DNA of 64,000 nucleotides from Desulfogranum marinum (GTDB lineage: Bacteria > Desulfobacterota > Desulfobulbia > Desulfobulbales > Desulfobulbaceae): the NCBI RefSeq assembly GCF_016918565.1, contig NZ_JAFFQD010000003.1, forward strand, positions 1 to 64,000, given 5' to 3'. How positions within the stretch are numbered: the first letter of the stretch is position 1; every line of letters starts with the position of its first letter. The translations under genes were made by a program, and so were the position numbers. Below the pieces are notes generated by a model. That model was given only the letters and a program-made list of their open reading frames with translations. It searched no databases and had not been told where the DNA came from. Positions 54,050 to 62,680 of the stretch are shown piece by piece.

Positions 54050-55494
54050 TATTGATACTGTATGCTTACGGGACAATGATCAGACCCCATTATATCATCA
54101 TGGATGGCAGCTGCAACAAGCCGACGCCGACTACCGGGATCAAGCAAAAAATAATCAATCCGCCACCCTATATTTTTAGCACGAGCATTAAAACGATAGC
54201 TCCACCATGTATAGTTTCCCGGTTCATGGTTAAATTCTCTGAAAGTATCGATGTAACCCGCTCCAATAACCTCATCCATCCATGCTCGTTCATGAGGGGA
54301 AAACCCAGGATTCTGCATATTAGATTGTGGATTTGCCAAGTCCATAGGTTTATGAGCTACATTCAAATCCCCACACAGAACCACCGATTTACTCAACTGC
54401 AGATCATGTATAAATGAAAAAAGGGCTTGGTTAAATTGCAGTTTATAGTCAATTCGTTTGAGAGCCGGTTGGGCGTTGGGGAAATAAGCATTAATAAAAT
54501 AAAAATCATCATACTCCAAAGCAATAACTCTACCCTCTTCATCAAATTCTTTTTTACCCAAACCATACAGGACATTAAGAGGCTCTTTTTTAGAAAATAC
54601 GGCTGTTCCCGAATACCCCTTCCTTTGAGCCGGATTCCAGTAGATATGATAGCCCGCTATGTTGCGCACCGATTCGGGTAACTGTTCAGGCATGGCTTTT
54701 ATTTCCTGGACAGCAAAAATATCAGCATCAAAGGTATGGAAAATTTCCATGAATTCTTTGTTCAATGCTGCCCGTAGGCCATTGACATTCCAGGACACAA
54801 AACACAACCCTTTGTCGGATTTTTTCCGCTCAATCTGTTTTCGCTGTCGGGGAGTCACTCCTATCTTTGGACAAAGTGCCTCCAAAACGCACTGATCACA
54901 GTGTGGTCGTTGTGGTTTGCAAAGTCCCTGGCCAAAAGCAACAAGAAGAGAATTAATATCAAGCCAATACTGTTGAGGTAACTTCCTCCGCAATTCCATT
55001 TCGGTCTGTAATGGCGTTTTAGTAGTAACATACCCCCAAATATTCATTATCCGATGAACGTGGGTATCAACGCAAATTGCAGGCTTTTTAAAGGCAACAG
55101 CCACCACCAAATTTGCCGTTTTCCTCCCTACACCAGGCAGACGCAGTAACTCTTCCACACTTTGCGGCACTTCCCCTTTAAACTCATTTTCCAGTACTTG
55201 AGGCAGAGCATGCAGATATTTAGCTTTATTTCTATAAAAGCCAACAGGGTATATTATTTTTTCCAATTGAGAGACAGACAGACCGGCTAACTGCTCGAGT
55301 GTTTCAGCCTTGGCAAATAACCGTTGCGCGGCTACGGCCGTCACCTCATCTTTTGTACGTGCTGAGAGAATGGTGGCAACCAAAACCTTAAAAGGATCTT
55401 TGGTTTGCACGGCGATGAGATCGACTACAGGGACCTGGTAGTTAACAACCTCCTTTTTCAGAAGGGAAACAGCTTGATCAATATTTATAGCCAC
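54049..55494 (-). CDS. fusion of endonuclease III and exonuclease III (Nth-Xth)
   Basis: 481 residues with two complete enzymes in one chain. Residues 1-210 are an endonuclease III: helix-hairpin-helix LPGVGRKTAN with Lys125, catalytic Asp143 (CVDTH) 18 residues later as in E. coli, and the [4Fe-4S] loop Cys192, Cys199, Cys202, Cys208 (6, 2, 5 spacing). Residues 229-481 are an exonuclease III: SWNVNGLRA (Asn236), VQEIK (Glu264), GDLNVAH (Asp376, Asn378), RIDYFL (Asp447) and GSDHCPV (Asp472, His473). A basic 20-residue linker (RQRKQIERKKS) joins them. The product would remove oxidised pyrimidines, cut the abasic site and process the 3' end in one molecule. Confidence 0.94.
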   Translation of the reverse strand: MAINIDQAVSLLKKEVVNYQVPVVDLIAVQTKDPFKVLVATILSARTKDEVTAVAAQRLFAKAETLEQLAGLSVSQLEKIIYPVGFYRNKAKYLHALPQVLENEFKGEVPQSVEELLRLPGVGRKTANLVVAVAFKKPAICVDTHVHRIMNIWGYVTTKTPLQTEMELRRKLPQQYWLDINSLLVAFGQGLCKPQRPHCDQCVLEALCPKIGVTPRQRKQIERKKSDKGLCFVSWNVNGLRAALNKEFMEIFHTFDADIFAVQEIKAMPEQLPESVRNIAGYHIYWNPAQRKGYSGTAVFSKKEPLNVLYGLGKKEFDEEGRVIALEYDDFYFINAYFPNAQPALKRIDYKLQFNQALFSFIHDLQLSKSVVLCGDLNVAHKPMDLANPQSNMQNPGFSPHERAWMDEVIGAGYIDTFREFNHEPGNYTWWSYRFNARAKNIGWRIDYFLLDPGSRRRLVAAAIHDDIMGSDHCPVSIQYQ

Positions 55495-55699
55495 AGCACT
55501 TTATAATGTGAGAAAGAATGAAATACATAGCAGTTCTAGACACCATAGACTGATGTACACTAGTACACTAGCATAACAAGGAATAAAAGAGCAATCGGTT
55601 AACGGTGGGAATCAAAAGAAGAGAGCACTATTGGAGGAGTATAGGTTAGCTGCTAATATGCAAAATATGACACGTAATCGTACAACAACTTGGCACAAT

Positions 55700-56581
55700 C
55701 TATTTTTCTTGATAATAGTAGCCGGCCTTATAATCCTGGTAACCAAAAATTTTAGTGTCCAGCACGTTTGTCTGGTGTGCATTGAACACGACGCTAATAA
55801 TTTTATCTCTGCCTATTGTATCAGCCAGCGCCTTTACGTGCTCTCGCCGGGATTTACCTTGCCGAATAACAAGAATAACCCCATCAACATGTTGAGCCAG
55901 CACAGCGGTTTCAGCTGCAGCGTGGAGCGGCGGGCTATCCAACAGAACAAATCGATCATCGTAGCGCTCTTTCATCTCATTAACGAGCTTGATCATAGAA
56001 TCAGAACCAGATAATTCCGCAGGATTAACCGGAGGTGGACCTGCTGGTAGAATAGAAAGCTTATCAACACCTGATTTTATGATCAATTCCTCTGCAGCGA
56101 TATTCTGTTGAAGATGATTGACCAACCCGCGTTCATTGGAGACCCCAAACATCTGATGCTGAGAAGGACGTCGCAAGTCACAGTCCACCAGTATACAATA
56201 ATCATCCACCCCTTGAGCCAGTGAAATCCCAAGGTTTGCACAAATAAAACTTTTCCCCTCCCCCGGCGATGCACTTGTTATTAACAAAGTACGTGGAGTG
56301 TTGCCAATAACCGGATATAAAATTCGGGTTCGCAGAGTACGAATACTTTCCGCCACTGCTCCTGTGGTTGCAGTGGCCAAGACCAGTCGCTCGTCCCATG
56401 GGGCGTTTGGTATTGCTTGTTCTTCAGCCTGCAACAAACCAAACTCTTCTCTTTTTTTGTCGGTCAGTTGCGAAGAAAACTCACCAGAATACTCACAGCC
56501 AGATGAAGGTCGTTCAGATACTGCCGTTTTACGCAAAACTTTGGAAAACTTACCCACTTTGCCCTCCGAAAAAACTTTCAA
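55700..56581 (-). CDS. BY-kinase (CpsD/CapB-type tyrosine kinase)
   Basis: 293 residues. Walker A SASPGEGKSFI, Walker A' ILVDCDLRRP, and a Walker B with LLDSPPLHAAAE place it with P-loop tyrosine autokinases of exopolysaccharide synthesis. The C-terminal YQDYKAGYYYQEK is a tyrosine cluster like that autophosphorylated in Wzc/CapB. The membrane activator part is separate (GNVR protein of the cluster). Overlaps the ATPase gene by 32 bases, so they are coupled. Confidence 0.92.
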   Translation of the reverse strand: MKVFSEGKVGKFSKVLRKTAVSERPSSGCEYSGEFSSQLTDKKREEFGLLQAEEQAIPNAPWDERLVLATATTGAVAESIRTLRTRILYPVIGNTPRTLLITSASPGEGKSFICANLGISLAQGVDDYCILVDCDLRRPSQHQMFGVSNERGLVNHLQQNIAAEELIIKSGVDKLSILPAGPPPVNPAELSGSDSMIKLVNEMKERYDDRFVLLDSPPLHAAAETAVLAQHVDGVILVIRQGKSRREHVKALADTIGRDKIISVVFNAHQTNVLDTKIFGYQDYKAGYYYQEK

Positions 56582-57581
56582 ATATCGTTCGCAGCCATTG
56601 CTGCACAGGGGCAGGAAGAACCTTTTCCATCAGTGTCCCCCCTGAAGAATGCGGCAGAAAAGCCAATAATAACAACAGGCTCAAGCTTGCCAAAAATATA
56701 CCAATACTGATCAACAACGCTCTTCTATAATCACGATCTTTTCCTATTGATTGCCCAACTGGCAATGGATTTTCCTCTCCAGGAAAATGTAAATCCTCTA
56801 CACACTCTTGAATCAGATCTGCATTAATCACCGGTCGGTCTTCTGCAAAACCAGTCAACAGAGCATGATCACAAACAATATTAATCAAGCGAGGAGTACC
56901 TTTACTGACTCTATGAATCTGCTCAATGGCTTCATCGGTGAATATATGTAAATGTCGGGCCCCTGCATGCCGCAACCTGAAAAGAATATATTGTTTAGTT
57001 TCATTCAACCCAAAAGGTTTAAGGTCAAATCGAATCCCTATACGCTGCCGGAGGGGAAGTAAACGATCATCGCTCATTAATGCGTTTAGTTCAGGTTGTC
57101 CGACCAGAAAAATAGATAGAACATCCTGCCCCTTGACATCGAGGTTCGACAACAACCGTATTTCTTCCAAAAGATCAATAGGCAGAACGTGGGCCTCGTC
57201 AACAATCAACAAAATACGCTCACCAGCAGCATAGGCATTTTTCAGCATTTCATCAAAGGCAATAAGAAACATTGCCTTGTTACCGTCCCAAGGCAGATGA
57301 AGCTTCGCTGCCAGGTAGGAAAAAAATTCATCCCGATACAGAAGCGGATTATTCAGCAGACAAAGCTTTACGTCTGTGCCAAGGGATTCCACCAAGGCTT
57401 CGAGTAGGGTAGTCTTCCCAAGACCTACATTGGCTGTTAAAACAAGAAAGCCCTTTTTCCCCAAAACCCCATACTTCAGAATGGCGAGTGCTTCCTGGTG
57501 GGCTTCACTCCGGAACACGACCTTGGAATCCGGTGTGAGTTTAAATGGTTTTTTGGTAAGCCCGTAATACGCCTTATACAT
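56550..57581 (-). CDS. ExeA/GspA-like AAA ATPase of the exopolysaccharide cluster
   Basis: 343 residues. Starts MYKAYYGLTKKPFKLTPDS, the ExeA-family opening, then Walker A TANVGLGKTTLLEAL near 47-61, Walker B LLIVDEAHVLP near 124, and a C-terminal membrane segment (about 294-312, ALLISIGIFLASLSLLLLLA). Such ATPases are common in exosortase/EPS loci and in type II secretion. Start is 48 bases after the GNVR gene in the same direction. Confidence 0.9.
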   Translation of the reverse strand: MYKAYYGLTKKPFKLTPDSKVVFRSEAHQEALAILKYGVLGKKGFLVLTANVGLGKTTLLEALVESLGTDVKLCLLNNPLLYRDEFFSYLAAKLHLPWDGNKAMFLIAFDEMLKNAYAAGERILLIVDEAHVLPIDLLEEIRLLSNLDVKGQDVLSIFLVGQPELNALMSDDRLLPLRQRIGIRFDLKPFGLNETKQYILFRLRHAGARHLHIFTDEAIEQIHRVSKGTPRLINIVCDHALLTGFAEDRPVINADLIQECVEDLHFPGEENPLPVGQSIGKDRDYRRALLISIGIFLASLSLLLLLAFLPHSSGGTLMEKVLPAPVQQWLRTIFESFFGGQSG

Positions 57582-57628
57582 TAAAGAACTGTCCTCGATA
57601 AATTGATTGAGATACGTTCAAGCGAACG

Positions 57629-59215
57629 TCATAATATCACAATACCACGGCTCCATAAGTAATAAAGAGCTGCAGTTATTATGGCCAGTCCTGTTATAAA
57701 ATAGAGAATAAAACCTATACTCTTCAAACGGGAGAGCTTTTTTTCCTTTGGCAGTGGCAAATACGGGACAGAGCAGGCGACCGACACGCCTAAATACTCT
57801 TCAATCTCCAGGGGGTCTTTAAAGGAGGTGTCCAACAGATCCAAGCCCAGCGCCAGCCCCCCCCCGAGAGCACAACCCAGCCCGATGGCCAGTACCATAA
57901 TTTTCAAAAAAACAGGTTTTACCGGTTTTTGTGGTAAACGGGCAGGATCCATTATCTTGAACTGACTTCCCTGCTGTTTTTTCTCAAGGTTCTGAACTGA
58001 AGACGCTTGAAGATTCTGCGACACTAAAAAATCATAATGACTCTTAAACTGGTTATAATCACGGGTCAATGCAGACCATTCAGCCTCCCTGACCGGTGCG
58101 GCTGCGATCCATTCCTCGAGTTTCTGTATTTGTGAACGTAACTCTTTTTCGTCCACTCGCAACACAACAAGATTACGTTCAAGGTCTCTTTGCTGAATGG
58201 CAGCAGCCTGCAAAACCGGATCTCGACTCATTAAGGAACGATTAGTCGAAGGACGACTTCCTTCTTTTTCCTCAGTCCCAACATTGTCATTCGCACTTAA
58301 TTGAGTTTCCAAGGCAGCAATACTTTTACGAATACGTTTTACTTCCGGGTGTGTTTCCTTGTATTTGACAAGCAATGTATCCAGATAGGCGTGCATCTGT
58401 GCCAATTTCTGGTAAGGATCTCCACCGGGCACATCCTTACCTTCCGTAGTCGAAGCAACCATGTTGGAACTGGCATTTTGCAGCAATTGCCGCCTTTGCC
58501 CGATCTGCTCTTTAAGGACAAGTTTGGTTCGCTCCAGCTCCTGAATGTTATCCTGCACTCCCTGCAGTTTCACCTGCAGAGTATTCGCCCGGGCGACATT
58601 GATTTGACGTTGCTCAGGAAGCTCATTGTAATATTTAAGTTTATAATCGCGCATGGCCTGTTCTTTTTTATCCAGACTTTGCTTAGATAACTGCAGTTCA
58701 TTAGCGATATAGCTTGATGTTTCAGAGGCTCTTTCTTCTCTATATTTTAAGTTTTCTTCGATAAACTTAGATGCAAGGGCATTGGTGACTCTAAGCACCT
58801 TTTTCGGATCATTCCCGGAAAAAGTTACCTGGAAAATGTCGCCTTTGGTGGGTGATATTTTTATAACTTTACGCATCGCCTCTATGACATCCTCAATCGG
58901 CAATTTTTCGCGCATTTCCGGGTAAAGATTAAAATCCTTGATGATTTTTTCCAGACTGCTCCTGCTGGTTACCTGCTGCATTAAGGTACTGACAATTTCC
59001 CGCACCCTGTCCTTGATGTCCGGCGACATTTTTGACGGATTGACCGCTTTTTTTTCATAAATCAACAGTGAAGTTGCCTGGTAGACCTTGGGCATTTTAT
59101 AGTATGTGGCCAATCCACCAAGCACAGCGACAAAGACAAGAGTGACAATCAGTGCTTTTCGCGCAAGAATGATATCAAAATATTTTTTTACCAGTTGCTG
59201 CGTTTTCTCGTTCAT
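57629..59215 (-). CDS. GNVR/Wzz-type polysaccharide chain-length protein
   Basis: 528 residues. N-terminal membrane segment (about 17-36), a long periplasmic coiled coil (about 150-270, Glu/Gln/Lys-rich), a GNVR-like segment near 420 and C-terminal membrane helices at about 445-475 and 505-525. Regulates length of exported polysaccharide and, in many systems, activates the BY-kinase. First gene of the trio GNVR, ATPase, kinase. Confidence 0.9.
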   Translation of the reverse strand: MNEKTQQLVKKYFDIILARKALIVTLVFVAVLGGLATYYKMPKVYQATSLLIYEKKAVNPSKMSPDIKDRVREIVSTLMQQVTSRSSLEKIIKDFNLYPEMREKLPIEDVIEAMRKVIKISPTKGDIFQVTFSGNDPKKVLRVTNALASKFIEENLKYREERASETSSYIANELQLSKQSLDKKEQAMRDYKLKYYNELPEQRQINVARANTLQVKLQGVQDNIQELERTKLVLKEQIGQRRQLLQNASSNMVASTTEGKDVPGGDPYQKLAQMHAYLDTLLVKYKETHPEVKRIRKSIAALETQLSANDNVGTEEKEGSRPSTNRSLMSRDPVLQAAAIQQRDLERNLVVLRVDEKELRSQIQKLEEWIAAAPVREAEWSALTRDYNQFKSHYDFLVSQNLQASSVQNLEKKQQGSQFKIMDPARLPQKPVKPVFLKIMVLAIGLGCALGGGLALGLDLLDTSFKDPLEIEEYLGVSVACSVPYLPLPKEKKLSRLKSIGFILYFITGLAIITAALYYLWSRGIVIL

Positions 59216-59305
59216 AGTCTAGAGCTAGTGCTTATAATAATTCATTATCTTTAAATAAAAAAATTGTCTTTGCAACAATTGCCATCTTCAACCAATTGGA
59301 TTTAC

Positions 59306-59971
59306 ATGGACCACACTGTAGTTATCGGCGACATACATGGTTGTCTTGACTCACTCAACAACCTACTGGACTTAGTCCTCCCCAATGCAGACACCTTAAT
59401 ATTTCTTGGCGATTACGTGGATCGTGGGCCAGACTCATACGGTGTAGTTGAAAGGCTCCTGGCCCTGCAAGCAGATCATCCACGACTCATTACCTTAAAA
59501 GGCAATCACGATTTCATGTTCCAGCAATATTTTGATGGTAAGGAGAGTAGTCTTTTTTTACGGGTTGGTGGCAAAGAGACACTTACCAGCTATGGCATCC
59601 CGCCCGAAGCTTCTGCAGCTCTAGCATCAATCCCAGCTGCACATATCCATTTTTTCCGTGAACTCCCATTATTCTTTGAAAACCAGCACGCCATTTATGT
59701 CCACGCCGGGCTGGAGCCTGAGTGCCATCTCAGTCTTCAGAGTCCTCAGTGGTGTTTATGGGCCAGAGAAAAATTTCTTAACTCTTCTTTCCAGCTTGGC
59801 AAGCCGATTATCTTTGGCCACACAGTGTTCCCGCGTCCTTATATTGCAAAGGATAAAATAGGGATAGATACCGGGGCGGTTTATGGTGGACAACTCACAG
59901 CACTTATTCTTCCAGACATGGAGTATATCAGTGTTCCTGGAGAACTGAACAAACCCTATATCGCTCCTTAG
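59306..59971 (+). CDS. PPP-family metallophosphatase
   Basis: 221 residues. The PPP signatures GDIHGCLDSL, GDYVDRGPDS and LKGNHDFM hold the two-metal site; later IFGHTVFPRP and IGIDTGAVYGG. Bacterial members (PrpA/PrpB type) remove phosphate from serine, threonine or tyrosine, and some act on nucleotides such as Ap4A. ATG chosen over an upstream TTG. Divergent from the GNVR gene with about 90 bases between, so it might reverse the BY-kinase or be unrelated. Confidence 0.9.
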   Translation: MDHTVVIGDIHGCLDSLNNLLDLVLPNADTLIFLGDYVDRGPDSYGVVERLLALQADHPRLITLKGNHDFMFQQYFDGKESSLFLRVGGKETLTSYGIPPEASAALASIPAAHIHFFRELPLFFENQHAIYVHAGLEPECHLSLQSPQWCLWAREKFLNSSFQLGKPIIFGHTVFPRPYIAKDKIGIDTGAVYGGQLTALILPDMEYISVPGELNKPYIAP

Positions 59972-60011
59972 TGTCTTATGGTATATGATAGATAAAGAAA
60001 AAACAATGTGG

Positions 60012-60932
60012 CTATTGCATAATTCGGACATCGATCGGTAAAATTTCAGTCAACTTTTCTTTTCCCAGTAACAACATCATCACGCGATCAACTCCCAAGG
60101 CAATGCCGGCTGTATCACCTAGCCTCTCCAGTGCTTGAAGAAACTGCTCCGGCATTCGCACATCTCGGTCTAGTTGCCGAATCGCTCCCATTTCTTGAAC
60201 AAAACGCTCTCGTTGAACAGCCGCGTCTACCAACTCTGAGAATCCGTTGGCTAATTCGAGCCCGCCTATGTACAACTCAAATCGTTCTGCCAGGTCCGGG
60301 CTGTCATCTTTTACTTTAGCCAACGAGGCTAACTGAACAGGGTAATCATACAAAAAGACTGGTCGCTCCCAGCCGAGGTGTGGTTCAATCTCTTCAACCA
60401 AAATTTCTTCAAACCGGTCTTTTGCAATGGCCTCATCTGCAGTGATGTCAGCAAAATGTACAAAAGCGTCCCGTAGCGATAACCGGCTCCATGGTTTTCC
60501 AAGAGATATGGTCCTCCCTTTATAAACGATGTCTCCTTTGGCGTTAAGTCCATTTAACCCTGATACCCTGCTAGCTAGAATGTTGAACAGATCTTCACAT
60601 TCCGACATTAAGTCGGTGTAATCCCACCCACGATGATACCATTCGAGCATGGTAAACTCGGTTTGATGGTAACACCCACTCTCCTCCTTACGAAAACAGT
60701 GACAAAGCTGAAAAATCTGTTCACAACCACCGGCCAGCAACATTTTCATGCAAAGCTCCGGGGAAGTTTGCAAAAACCAACCATCACTTGTAAACGGTTG
60801 AATATGGGCCTCAGGAAGAAGGACAGGCAAACGGATGGGAGTATCGACTTCTATATAATCGCGATTGAAAAAAAAAGATCGAATAGCCTGCAGCAGCATC
60901 GAGCGCTGGCGCAGGCTATGTGGAGTAGACAT
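60012..60932 (-). CDS. epmA: EF-P beta-lysine ligase EpmA (GenX)
   Basis: 306 residues, a class II LysRS-like enzyme without the anticodon domain. Motif 2 FRKEESGCYHQTEFTMLEWY, then GLELANGFSELVDA and GIALGVDRVMMLLLG (motif 3). It attaches beta-lysine to a lysine of EF-P. Its target gene efp lies three bases upstream in the same operon. EpmB, the 2,3-aminomutase, is not in this window. Confidence 0.93.
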   Translation of the reverse strand: MSTPHSLRQRSMLLQAIRSFFFNRDYIEVDTPIRLPVLLPEAHIQPFTSDGWFLQTSPELCMKMLLAGGCEQIFQLCHCFRKEESGCYHQTEFTMLEWYHRGWDYTDLMSECEDLFNILASRVSGLNGLNAKGDIVYKGRTISLGKPWSRLSLRDAFVHFADITADEAIAKDRFEEILVEEIEPHLGWERPVFLYDYPVQLASLAKVKDDSPDLAERFELYIGGLELANGFSELVDAAVQRERFVQEMGAIRQLDRDVRMPEQFLQALERLGDTAGIALGVDRVMMLLLGKEKLTEILPIDVRIMQ

Positions 60933-60935
60933 GCA

Positions 60936-61499
60936 TTATTCCTTGACTCTGGTCATATAGGTTCCGGTTCGGGTGTCTATCTGAATTTTATCACCCTGCT
61001 CGACAAAGGGAGGCACCTGTAGTTGAAAACCTGTCTCCACAGTGACGGGCTTTGTGTCGGTTCCAGAAGTATCACCTTTTACCCAAGGATCAGCAACGGT
61101 TACTTCCAAGTTGACAAAGGTCGGTAAACTTACATCAATGGGCCGTTCTCCAAAAAAAAGAACCTGGACTTCCATGTTATCAACCAAGTAATTAAGATTA
61201 TCGCCCAGTTGTTCTTCAGATAAAAATATCTGTTCATAAGAAGTGGTGTCCATGAAATGGTACTCGCCATCCTGAGCATAAAGGAACTGCATTGTCCGTT
61301 CTTCCAGGTCAGGCTTCTCAAACTTATCATTGGAGCGATAGGTATTGGAAAATTGATTACCGCTTATCATGTTGCGCATTTTAGTGCGGTAAAGTGCCTG
61401 CCCCTTTCCCGGTTTAGAAAATTGAAAATCTGTAATAATATAGGGCTCACCATCAATCTGAATCTTCAGTCCTTTACGCAAATCCGAGGCTGAATACAT
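60936..61499 (-). CDS. efp: elongation factor P
   Basis: 187 residues. KOW-like N-terminal domain and two OB domains; the modification loop KPGKGQALYR has Lys32 (equivalent to E. coli Lys34). Relieves ribosome stalling at proline runs. An AAAGGA element seven bases before this ATG supports it over codons seven upstream. The lysine plus adjacent epmA indicates beta-lysylation rather than rhamnosyl or 5-aminopentanol modification. Confidence 0.95.
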   Translation of the reverse strand: MYSASDLRKGLKIQIDGEPYIITDFQFSKPGKGQALYRTKMRNMISGNQFSNTYRSNDKFEKPDLEERTMQFLYAQDGEYHFMDTTSYEQIFLSEEQLGDNLNYLVDNMEVQVLFFGERPIDVSLPTFVNLEVTVADPWVKGDTSGTDTKPVTVETGFQLQVPPFVEQGDKIQIDTRTGTYMTRVKE

Positions 61500-61684
61500 T
61501 GTTATTATCCTTTTATTCATTATTAATTGTTCGGTACGAAAAAAAAACTATGCATATTATATCCCTGATACCTTATCGGTACCCTGTATAAAATACAGTT
61601 TCTTTTCCCTCTTATCTTGTTTTCACGGGCTATCTTTAATACATTTACCCCGACACGACAAATGAATATCTTACACGGCACACT

Positions 61685-62182
61685 ATGACTCTTCGAGCTG
61701 GGGTACTTTCTGATACCCATCTAATCCGTCCTGACAGCCGTTTTAAAAGGCAAATCAGGCATTGTTTTCACGACTGTGATATTATCATCCATGCAGGCGA
61801 CATAACAGAACCGACTATACTGGAAGCATTTGGGAATAAATCAGTGTATGCGGTGCATGGCAACATGTGCAGCGCCAAACTGCACAGGCAGTTGCCTGAA
61901 GCCACCACCTTTTCTTTCGGGAACTTCACCATCGGGCTCACCCATGGTGCCAGGCTTGGATATGACATAGAAGAACACTTGTGGGACCTCTTTCCCGAAG
62001 TAGACTGTATGATTTATGGCCACACCCATAGGCCTGCCTACCACAAAATCGGCCAGGTACTCATCATCAATCCAGGTAGTTTTCAGGCGACGAGCCGTTA
62101 TGGGGCACCAGGGACCTATGCCATTCTTGAGGCTGGAGAAACCTTGGTGGGAACAATTCTTGAAATTCCTCCAAGCCGATGA
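61685..62182 (+). CDS. YfcE/MJ0936-type phosphodiesterase
   Basis: 165 residues. Metallophosphoesterase motifs: LSDTHL, HAGDIT, VHGNMCS, LTHGARLG and IYGHTHRP, the layout of the small YfcE family. In vitro substrates of relatives are artificial diesters; physiological role unknown. The HIT gene starts on its stop codon (ATGA). Confidence 0.92.
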   Translation: MTLRAGVLSDTHLIRPDSRFKRQIRHCFHDCDIIIHAGDITEPTILEAFGNKSVYAVHGNMCSAKLHRQLPEATTFSFGNFTIGLTHGARLGYDIEEHLWDLFPEVDCMIYGHTHRPAYHKIGQVLIINPGSFQATSRYGAPGTYAILEAGETLVGTILEIPPSR

Positions 62183-62673
62183 AAACCCTTTGGACACCAT
62201 GGCGGATGGAACATGTTTTGGGTAAAACGCCCAAGACCCAAGGATGTATCTTTGATCCACCTGGCACTGCTACCCACGACAAACACAGCTTGCTTCTTTA
62301 CCGAGACCAGTGGACGGTTGTCCTCCTCAATCGCTTCCCCTACGCCAACGGCCATCTACTTGTCGCCCCCATCCGCCACCTTGCCGATCTACCAGAACTC
62401 AGTCTACAGGAACAGGGAAAGTTAATGCACATGGTTACTCAATGCTGCACCATTCTCAGAGCTACCTTTGCTCCTGACGGCCTGAATGTCGGACTTAATC
62501 TAGGCCAAACTGCAGGTGCAGGCATTGCTGATCATCTTCACTTTCATATCGTTCCCCGCTGGGATGGTGATCATAATTTTATGACCGTCTGTGCTGAGAT
62601 CCGGACCATTCCTCAACATATTGACAACACCTTTGACACACTTCTCCCCCATTTCTTGAAAATGCAGGTTTAA
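62179..62673 (+). CDS. HIT-family hydrolase or transferase
   Basis: 164 residues. The histidine triad is HFHIVPRWDGDHNF (HxHxxP-like) near 118-125, and NRFPYANGHLLVAPIRH is a typical N-terminal half. Hydrolyses nucleoside phosphoramidates, dinucleoside polyphosphates or similar. Longer than Hint, closer to the Fhit/AP4A branch. Overlaps the phosphodiesterase gene by four bases and is followed by mutS eight bases later. Confidence 0.92.
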   Translation: MKTLWTPWRMEHVLGKTPKTQGCIFDPPGTATHDKHSLLLYRDQWTVVLLNRFPYANGHLLVAPIRHLADLPELSLQEQGKLMHMVTQCCTILRATFAPDGLNVGLNLGQTAGAGIADHLHFHIVPRWDGDHNFMTVCAEIRTIPQHIDNTFDTLLPHFLKMQV

Positions 62674-62680
62674 CACCATC

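Noticed and set aside
55631-56014. 127-codon plus-strand frame over the end of the BY-kinase gene
   Set aside because: Antisense to well-conserved kinase motifs; no start signal.
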